A DNA stretch of 64,000 nucleotides. Origin: FLUQ01 sp031551515 (GTDB taxonomy: Bacteria > Desulfobacterota > Desulfovibrionia > Desulfovibrionales > Desulfovibrionaceae). Below, in pieces: positions 58,587-64,000 of the stretch (positions are counted from its first letter, which is position 1; each line of letters begins with the position of its first letter). The notes beneath the pieces are model-generated. The model did no database searches, was not told the DNA's origin, and was given only the letters and a program-made list of their open reading frames with translations. The position numbers were made by a program, and so were the translations under genes. The stretch lies in assembly GCA_031551515.1 (NCBI GenBank), contig JAVBNL010000011.1:62001-126000 (forward strand), written 5' to 3'.

Positions 58587-59714
58587 ATGGCCGCGCAGAC
58601 CAAAACACCGGGCGGGCAGCAGAACGGAGCGCGCAAAAAAAAGCGCACCGTGCACCGCATCACAGCCAAGCCCCGCATCACCCCCGGCGCCGCGCCGGGA
58701 GCGCTGATTCCGCTTCCCTGTTCCGCCCCGGCTTCCGTGCGCGTTCTGCGCCTGGGCAAAGGCGCGGCGGCGCGCGCGCCTGAAGACTGGCCGGACCTGG
58801 CGGCCCTGCCGCTGCCCGATCCCAAGATTGAAACCTGCTGGGTGCGGGTGACCGGCATGGGCGAAGTGCCGCCCCTTCTGGCCATTACCCAGTTTTACGG
58901 CATCCGCCGCATGGCCCTTGAGGACATTCTCAGCCCCGGCTGGCGCACGAAAATGGAAGAGTATGACGACTACCTCTTCTTCGTGCTGCAGACCCCGCCC
59001 GACGCCGCCACGGGCGAAAAGGGCGAGCACTTCTCGCTGTTCTGCAAAGCCGGGCTGGTCATCACCTTTGAAGAATCGCCCACCACGCTCATCGACAGCC
59101 TGTGGGAACGCCTGCAAAAAGAGCCGCCTTCGCCCCGCATTACCCACCTGGCGGGCTTTTTGACTTACCAGACCCTTGACCTGATCGTTGACCGCTTTTT
59201 TCCGCATCTGGACCAGAAAGACGAAGCCCTGGCCGACCTGGAAGAAAGCCTCAGTCACCGCTCGCCGGGCCGCGCGGAACTCGGCCGCCTGCACTATATC
59301 AAACGCGACCTTCTGACCCTGCGGCGGCTGCTTTCACCCTACCGCGAGCTGGGCGCTGGCCTGCGCCAGCACCGGCGGCTTGAATCCGCAACAGAGCTGC
59401 GCCCGTATCTCAACGACCTTGCCGACCACATTTTGCAGGCCGGAGAGCTGCTTGAAACCTACCACGAAGTGGCGAAATCACTGGACGAAATCTATCAGAC
59501 GGCCATGACCAACCGCATGAACGAGATCATCAAGGTGCTGACCATCATCTCCACGGTGTTCATGCCCTTGTCGTTTCTGGCCGGGGTCTACGGCATGAAC
59601 TTCGAATTCATGCCGGAACTGAAGACATCTTACGGCTACCCCGTGGTATTGGGCATCATGGCGGCCATTGCCGTCGGCATGCTCTGGTTTTTCCGCAAAA
59701 AGAGATGGCTGTGA
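58587..59714 (+). CDS. corA: CorA-type Mg2+/Co2+ transporter
   Basis: 375 residues. The cytoplasmic funnel domain (about 50-310) shows FYGIRRMALEDILSPGWRTKMEEYDDYLFFVLQ and VITFEESPTTLIDSLWERL. Two membrane segments follow, with the selectivity signature YGMNFEFMPEL between them. The first 50 residues are basic and Ala-rich (KKKRTVHRITAKP), longer than usual. GAGGGCGG lies before the ATG. Channel for Mg2+, Co2+ or Ni2+ in the inner membrane. Confidence 0.95.
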   Translation: MAAQTKTPGGQQNGARKKKRTVHRITAKPRITPGAAPGALIPLPCSAPASVRVLRLGKGAAARAPEDWPDLAALPLPDPKIETCWVRVTGMGEVPPLLAITQFYGIRRMALEDILSPGWRTKMEEYDDYLFFVLQTPPDAATGEKGEHFSLFCKAGLVITFEESPTTLIDSLWERLQKEPPSPRITHLAGFLTYQTLDLIVDRFFPHLDQKDEALADLEESLSHRSPGRAELGRLHYIKRDLLTLRRLLSPYRELGAGLRQHRRLESATELRPYLNDLADHILQAGELLETYHEVAKSLDEIYQTAMTNRMNEIIKVLTIISTVFMPLSFLAGVYGMNFEFMPELKTSYGYPVVLGIMAAIAVGMLWFFRKKRWL

Positions 59715-59808
59715 AATAGAATGGCCTCTGTGGGCATGGAATCATTAGCGTTCATACGGAAACTTACCGGACGCCTTCCGATTGTCCAAGCCCGTAAAGG
59801 CCGTATGT

Positions 59809-59834
59809 TCCCCCCGCCGGGGGTTCTTTTTTTC
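59809..59834 (+). terminator. Intrinsic terminator of corA
   Basis: CCCCC GCC GGGGG hairpin followed by TTCTTTTTTT, 96 nt after the stop. A second hairpin (AGCATTTCA CTCG TGAAATGCT, 59864-59885) follows and could serve the opposing gene. Confidence 0.75.
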
Positions 59835-59926
59835 GGCTGGTCCGCCGCCGGAAATTACCCCTGAGCATTTCACTCGTGAAATGCTTGCAAGGATTTTCCT
59901 GAAAATCTTTGCCGCGAAAAAGCGCA

Positions 59927-59972
59927 GACGAGCTTTGCCCGCCGTTACGCGACTATTTCAAGCGTTACCTAC
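59927..59972. repeat. Dispersed intergenic repeat, family C, copy 2
   Basis: Matches 2511-2556 over about 45 bp with 10 or so changes. On the minus strand it begins directly after the stop codon of the MBL gene (TAGGTAACGCTTGAAATAG). Confidence 0.6.
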
Positions 59973-60715
59973 TCTTGGATGGCCAGCGAAGTCGGCTCCA
60001 GCACCAGGTTGATGCGGCGCTCGCCTTCATCCACGGTTCCGGCCGGAATGATGACGGTTTCGTGGCCGTAATTGTCCGCGTAACAGTGCTTTTCATCCAC
60101 CCACAAGATGCGGTCGTGGCCGGGGATGACCCGCTGCGCCATGGCGCGGCCCTTGGCCACGCTGTTGCGGGTCGCCACGGGGTCAAGGCTCATGCCCGCG
60201 GAGCCGCGCGCCAGTTCCGTCAGGTTTTTGATGGCGTCGCCGGCCAGCAGGGTTTTGGGCATGCCGGGGGCGGTCAAAAGCAGGCCCATGCAGCCGGGGG
60301 TGTGCCCGGGCAAGTGCACGGCCGTGGCGCCCGGCACGACTTCCGCGCCTTCCTTGACGGTTTCAAGGCGGCCGGTAGCCTGTATGCCCTTGTAGTAGAA
60401 CCGGGGCTGTACGATATCCGTGCCTTTTTCGGCCCAGGCGGCTTCATCTTCGTGCATGATCATGCGCGCGTTGGGGAAAAAGTCGAAGTTGTACACGTGG
60501 TCTTCATGAAAATGGCTGAAGACCAGGGTGTCGATCTCTTCGGGTTTGATGCCCAATTCCGCCAGCCGGGGCAGAAGGCTCATGCGCCTGTTGGAACCGC
60601 CGCAATCGAACAGCGCTTTTTTGCCGCCGGCCTCAAAATAGACCACGGCGCTCCACTCCAAGAACCCCGTACGCAGTTTGCCGGGAAATCCGGTGAACAC
60701 CATTTCGATACGCAT
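59969..60715 (-). CDS. MBL-fold metallohydrolase
   Basis: 248 residues. MVFTGFPGKLRTGFLEWSAVVYFEAGGKKALFDCGGS, SHFHEDHVYNFDFFPNARMIMHEDE (HxHxDH), VHLPGHTPGCMGLLL (metal His) and VIPGHDRILW (last metal His) show an intact two-metal site. CAGGAGG lies 6 nt before the chosen ATG; upstream in-frame residues (MRRAAVNPQHH) are not family-like. Substrate unknown: lactonase-type or glyoxalase II-type are the usual guesses. Confidence 0.88.
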   Translation of the reverse strand: MRIEMVFTGFPGKLRTGFLEWSAVVYFEAGGKKALFDCGGSNRRMSLLPRLAELGIKPEEIDTLVFSHFHEDHVYNFDFFPNARMIMHEDEAAWAEKGTDIVQPRFYYKGIQATGRLETVKEGAEVVPGATAVHLPGHTPGCMGLLLTAPGMPKTLLAGDAIKNLTELARGSAGMSLDPVATRNSVAKGRAMAQRVIPGHDRILWVDEKHCYADNYGHETVIIPAGTVDEGERRINLVLEPTSLAIQE

Positions 60716-60894
60716 ACCGACCTCCTGGTCGTGGTGCTGAGGGTTGACGGCGGCTCGCCGCAACGTGCCTGACGCTGATATCTTCCGTTACCGATGTACT
60801 GCTGATGCGAACCGCGCGCAACGCTTTCCTTTTCGGCGGCGAACCGGACCGCCGCCGCTTTGCGAGTGAAAAAAATCATGTTACCGTGCCCCCC

Positions 60895-61611
60895 ATGATC
60901 AAGGTCGCCCACGTATCGCACACCTTCGGCCCCTTTTGGGCCGTCAAAGACTGCACATTCACCCTGGGCAAGGGCGATTTCCTTTTCCTTTCAGGTCCTT
61001 CCGGCGCGGGCAAGACGACGCTTTTGCGCATTCTTTACGGCGCGTTGCCTTTGCAGCGCGGGGAAGCGCGCGTGGCGGGCTTTTCGCTGGGCAACCTCAG
61101 CAAAAAGCAGGTGCCGCTGCTGCGCCGCCAGGTCAGCGTGGTGTTTCAAGATTTCAAGATATTGCCGGAACGTTCGGTCACGGCCAACATCGCCCTGCCG
61201 CTTGAAGTGCGGGGTCTCGCGCCCCTGCATGTGGAGCGCCGGGTGCGGGCGGTGGCCAAAGCCCTGAATCTGGACGGACGGCTGAACACGCCCTGCGGCG
61301 AACTTTCCGGCGGAGAGCAGCAACGCGTGGCCGTGGCCCGTTCTTTCGTGGTCAACCCGCAGGTGCTGCTGGCGGACGAGCCCACCGGCAACCTGGACCC
61401 CGAACTTTCGCTGCGCCTGATGGACCTGTTCATGCAATTTCAGGCTTACGGCACCACTATCATCTTTGCCACGCACAGCCATGAGCTGCTTCGCCGCCAC
61501 CCCTCCGCCCGGTTGATGCGGCTTGAAGAAGGCATGATAACCTACGCCAACTGGCCGGGGGCCATTCTGACCCGCCGCGCGGACAGAGACCAAGCGGAGG
61601 CCATGCTGTGA
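60895..61611 (+). CDS. ftsE: Cell-division ABC-type ATPase FtsE
   Basis: 238 residues. SGPSGAGKTTLLRILYG (Walker A), VVFQDFKILPERSV (Q-loop), LSGGEQQRVAVARSFV (signature), VLLADEPTGNLDPE (Walker B) and FATHSHELL (H-loop) are all intact, with the FtsE-like wording DEPTGNLDP. FtsE with FtsX controls amidase activation at the septum. The ATG follows a C-run with no clear ribosome site; an upstream in-frame ATG at 60805 would overlap the divergent promoter area. Confidence 0.94.
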   Translation: MIKVAHVSHTFGPFWAVKDCTFTLGKGDFLFLSGPSGAGKTTLLRILYGALPLQRGEARVAGFSLGNLSKKQVPLLRRQVSVVFQDFKILPERSVTANIALPLEVRGLAPLHVERRVRAVAKALNLDGRLNTPCGELSGGEQQRVAVARSFVVNPQVLLADEPTGNLDPELSLRLMDLFMQFQAYGTTIIFATHSHELLRRHPSARLMRLEEGMITYANWPGAILTRRADRDQAEAML

Positions 61612-62507
61612 TCCGCATTTTCATCCGTCTGACCTTGCAAGGCCTGCGCGACCTTTCGCTCAACCCCTGGGCCCAGACCCTGACCCTTGCGGCCGTAACC
61701 CTGGTGGCCTTTTTGTCCGGCCTTTTCCTGATGGCGCTGGTGACCCTGAACCACCAGCTGGGCACCATCCGGGGGGAAACGGTCTTTCAGGTCTACTGGA
61801 AAAGCGGCTCGGACATGCAGAGCGTGCGCGCGCAATGGGAAGGGGTGCGCCATGTGCCGGGTTTCGCCCGTCTACGCACCTTCACCCCTGAAGAGGCCAT
61901 GAAAAGCCTCAGCGAACGCCTGGGTCGCTCGGAACGGGCGGGAAACAGCCTGGACAAGGCCTTTCCCGTGCTGGGGGAGAGGAACCCCCTGCCGCCCACC
62001 GCCCTGATAACTTTTGTGCCCAAAGACGAAAATTTCGAACGCTGGCTGGGTGAGGTTACGGATTACCTGAAGAACCTGGCCGGGGTGGAGCGGGTTGCCG
62101 CAACCCCCCTGCGGGACGAGTTGGGCCAGGCCTGGCGCAAGATCAGCCAGTATGTAATGTGGCCTTCCATCGCCTTTTTGTGCCTGGTGCTGGCGCTGGT
62201 CGTGGGCAACACCATCCGCCTTTCGCTGATTTCGCGCGGGCAGGAGGTTGAAATTCTGCGCCTGGTGGGGGCTTTCACCTGGTACATACGCCTGCCGCTG
62301 GTTGTGGGCGGGGCGGCGCAAGGCGCGCTGGGCGGCTGTTTCGCCCTGGCCATGCTGCATTTCATGCACCAGCACATCAAAGACGTGCTCAATTTCCCGC
62401 CGCTGATGATGGAAATACGCTTTCTGCCGCCGGAGCTGGCGGTGCTGCTGGTGGCCGTGCCCGCGCTGATGGGAATCATCGGCAGCTGGACCGCCGTCAG
62501 AGATTAG
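61608..62507 (+). CDS. ftsX: Cell-division permease-like protein FtsX
   Basis: 299 residues. One N-terminal membrane segment (TLTLAAVTLVAFLSGLFLMALVTL), a periplasmic domain of about 130 residues (VYWKSGSDMQSVRAQW, LGEVTDYLKNLAGVERV), then three more membrane segments including LVLALVVGNTIRLSLISRGQEVEILRLVGAFTWYIRLPLVVGGAAQGALGG in outline, the FtsX coupling helix 'R-x-x-E-I-x-x-L-x-L-V-G-A'. The GTG start overlaps ftsE by four bases. Extracellular loop would contact a septal amidase activator. Confidence 0.94.
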   Translation: MIRIFIRLTLQGLRDLSLNPWAQTLTLAAVTLVAFLSGLFLMALVTLNHQLGTIRGETVFQVYWKSGSDMQSVRAQWEGVRHVPGFARLRTFTPEEAMKSLSERLGRSERAGNSLDKAFPVLGERNPLPPTALITFVPKDENFERWLGEVTDYLKNLAGVERVAATPLRDELGQAWRKISQYVMWPSIAFLCLVLALVVGNTIRLSLISRGQEVEILRLVGAFTWYIRLPLVVGGAAQGALGGCFALAMLHFMHQHIKDVLNFPPLMMEIRFLPPELAVLLVAVPALMGIIGSWTAVRD

Positions 62508-62538
62508 GGAAGCGTGGCGAACAAAAATCCTCAGTAAT

Positions 62539-62964
62539 TTAGGGTAACACCAACTCCCCCCGCTCGTTCAGCGTGAAGAACGGGTTCCAGGCCACTTCCC
62601 ACAAATGCCCGTCCGGGTCGGCGAAATAGCCGCTGTGCCCGCCCCAGAAGACATCCTGGGCCGGTTTCACGATGCGGCCGCCCGCTTTTTCCGCCTCGCC
62701 CAGAATGCGGGCCACGTCTTCTTTCGCTCGCACGTTCTGGGCCAGGGTCACGCCGCGAAAACCGCGCCCTTCCGCCGGGACCCTCGCGTCCTCGGCCAGT
62801 TTCTCCCAGGGGTACAGCGCCAGCACCAGTCCGCCCAACTGCATGAAGACAATGCCTTCGTTGCTGCAGCTTGCGGGCTTCCAGCCCAACCCCTGTTCGT
62901 AAAAGGCCCGCGCGGTTGCAAGGTCGGCCGAGCCAAGGGTCACGATGCTGCATCTGGGGTCCAT
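62539..62964 (-). CDS. VOC-family (glyoxalase-fold) protein
   Basis: 141 residues. CSIVTLGSADLATARAFYEQGLGW, GIVFMQLGGLVLALYPWEKL, VTLAQNVRAKEDVARILGEAEKAGGRIVKPAQDVFWGGHSGYFADPDGHLWEVAWNPFF show both modules, with ligand Glu in LWEVAWNP. The WGGHSGYFADPDGHLWE wording is frequent in uncharacterised VOC proteins. AGGGAAA precedes the ATG. It starts 9 nt after the DUF486 gene and is probably translated from the same message. Confidence 0.88.
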   Translation of the reverse strand: MDPRCSIVTLGSADLATARAFYEQGLGWKPASCSNEGIVFMQLGGLVLALYPWEKLAEDARVPAEGRGFRGVTLAQNVRAKEDVARILGEAEKAGGRIVKPAQDVFWGGHSGYFADPDGHLWEVAWNPFFTLNERGELVLP

Positions 62965-62973
62965 GCGTTTTCC

Positions 62974-63327
62974 CTACCATTCCTTGAAGATGATTATCGT
63001 CGCAATGACGATCAGGACGAAACCGACCAGATAGTTCCACTTGAAGGGCTGCCCCAGGTAGAACACGGAAAAGAACATGAAGATGGTCAGCGAGAGCACT
63101 TCCTGAATGGTTTTCAACTGCGTGGCGTTGAAATAGCCGTACCCGTAGCGGTTGGCGGGCACCTGCAGGCAGTATTCGAAAAAGGCGATGCCCCAGCTGA
63201 CCAGAATGACCACAAAAAGCGAAGTGGAACGGTACTTCAGATGCCCGTACCAGGCCACGGTCATAAACAGGTTGGAGCAAAAAAGAAGGCCGATGGTCAT
63301 CACCGGCACGGATATGGAAAAAGGCAT
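62974..63327 (-). CDS. DUF486 (DMT-like) small membrane protein
   Basis: 117 residues with four membrane segments: VMTIGLLFCSNLFMTVAWYGHL, TSLFVVILVSWGIAFFEYCLQVPANRYGYG, VLSLTIFMFFSVFYLG and YLVGFVLIVIATIIIF. The phrase EYCLQVPANRYGY is the family hallmark. DUF486 proteins look like half of an EamA transporter and may dimerise; substrate unknown. I take MPFSISVP as start, after CGAGG. Confidence 0.92.
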   Translation of the reverse strand: MPFSISVPVMTIGLLFCSNLFMTVAWYGHLKYRSTSLFVVILVSWGIAFFEYCLQVPANRYGYGYFNATQLKTIQEVLSLTIFMFFSVFYLGQPFKWNYLVGFVLIVIATIIIFKEW

Positions 63328-63428
63328 GGCGCACACCTCGCGTCAACAAATATGCCGCCCTGATATGCCTGTCGCACCTTTCAGTCAACGGCCTTTCAAG
63401 AGCGGCGCACCCAAGGGCATTTCCGGCT

Positions 63429-64000
63429 TCAGCCGGAGGTATCGACGAATTTGCCCTCTTCGCGCAGCAGCATATCCAGCAGCAAGTTCCGGACCATGCT
63501 TTCAGACACGGCGTCCGTCTTGCCCATGCGCGCGGCCTGGGCGGCGGCCGCTTCTTCCGCCCCGGTCTGCGCTCTCGCGGCCGTGACCGCCAGAATGTCG
63601 GCCTGGTGGTTCAGGTGTTTGGCTTCGTTGGCGTAGGTTCCCGCCATGACCCGGTAACCGGAAGCGAGCGTTTTCGCCGTAACCGCGCTTTCAGACAGCG
63701 TGGTCAAGTTGGCGTCGATGTCCGCGAAATCATCCGTCGCATTGAAATTCTTCAGGTCCGAAATGTCGCGCAAGCTTAAACTTGAGGCCGCGTTGCCCAT
63801 CTGAATGGACAAATCCGCGCTTTTGCCGTCGCCCGCGACGGTCAGACGTTCATCGCCGGCCCAGCCGTCGCCGTCCAGCAGCGAGATGCCGTTGTATTTG
63901 GCGCCGGAAACAATGCCTTTCAGGCTTGAAGCCAGCGTATTGTACGCAGCCTCCGCTCCCGAATCCGCCGTGCCGTCTTTGACCGACTGGGCTATGCCCT
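63429..64000 (-). CDS. Flagellin-like protein, 5' end beyond the window
   Basis: About 190 residues of the C-terminal part; the start is off the right edge. AKYNGISLLDGDGWPGDERLTVAGDG resembles the flagellin 'YNG-x-x-LLDG' turn, followed by LKNFNATDDFADIDANLTTL and ASGYRVMAGTYANEAKHLNHQADILAVTAARAQTGAEEAAAAQAAR, helical like a flagellin D0/D1 tail. The last segment (LLLDMLLREEGKFVDTSG) runs past the usual flagellin end (SLL-R), so it may be a flagellin-related accessory rather than the main filament. Confidence 0.72.
   Translation of the reverse strand, partial: GIAQSVKDGTADSGAEAAYNTLASSLKGIVSGAKYNGISLLDGDGWAGDERLTVAGDGKSADLSIQMGNAASSLSLRDISDLKNFNATDDFADIDANLTTLSESAVTAKTLASGYRVMAGTYANEAKHLNHQADILAVTAARAQTGAEEAAAAQAARMGKTDAVSESMVRNLLLDMLLREEGKFVDTSG

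Noticed and set aside
1..64000. CRISPR arrays, tRNA or rRNA genes, and integrase genes
   Set aside because: I looked for regularly spaced direct repeats, cloverleaf-like GTTCGA/CCA segments and recombinase motifs and found none that I could support by eye.

Overview
The window is a GC-rich, densely packed chromosomal segment with about 65 protein genes. I saw no rRNA, tRNA or CRISPR array. It looks like a Gram-negative anaerobe of the Desulfovibrio/Bilophila kind (Desulfobacterota). The grounds are a KdsB (Kdo lipopolysaccharide), a CobA-HemD fusion, a YkgJ-type cysteine-cluster protein, several lipoproteins, a flagellin-like gene, and a palindrome of the TGTGA-N6-TCACA type bound by Crp/HcpR regulators. 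The assignment is an inference from gene content.

Layout. 1-9.3 kb: VOC protein, orphan PAS histidine kinase, a glycerol/glycerophosphodiester group (glpK, ugpC, ugpQ), EF-hand protein, YgiQ radical SAM enzyme, EVE protein, SlyX. 9.3-13.9 kb: a PilZ protein behind a sigma-28-like promoter, a Gate-domain membrane protein, a CorC/HlyC transporter and SppA. 13.9-15.7 kb: a less GC-rich two-gene cassette, an OLD/PARIS-like ATPase plus a TOPRIM-like partner, which is a probable defence system. 15.7-20.9 kb: overlapping malQ, a bifunctional PFK-2/FBPase-2-like enzyme and a Crp/Fnr regulator, then kdsB and a TPR protein. 21-27.6 kb: a dehydrogenase, then HD-GYP + RND efflux behind a G11 tract. 27.7-41.6 kb: mixed metabolism (HpcH aldolase, metC, M20 amidohydrolase, MBL fold, YfiH, 5-FCL), envelope lipoproteins and infA. 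41.6-53.8 kb: BPL-N protein, RidA, valS, tandem secreted paralogues, cobA-hemD, purN, CitG-like, ribF, Bug-type binding protein. 54-55 kb: RHS remnant with a 3' ORF. 55-64 kb: YkgJ, TPR, MetX-like, methyltransferase, corA, MBL, ftsEX, VOC, DUF486, truncated flagellin-like gene.

The most distinctive non-coding content is three families of dispersed intergenic elements. Family A (three copies, all just upstream of start codons) has a conserved GTACTC-N5-GTAC loop inside stems whose sequence changes while pairing is kept. Family B (four copies, two in one 739-bp non-coding block) begins as an intrinsic terminator right after a stop codon and continues into a second hairpin, again with co-varying arms. 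Family C has two copies of about 45-50 bp. There is also a 77-bp element with IS3-like ends flanked by TTT on both sides.
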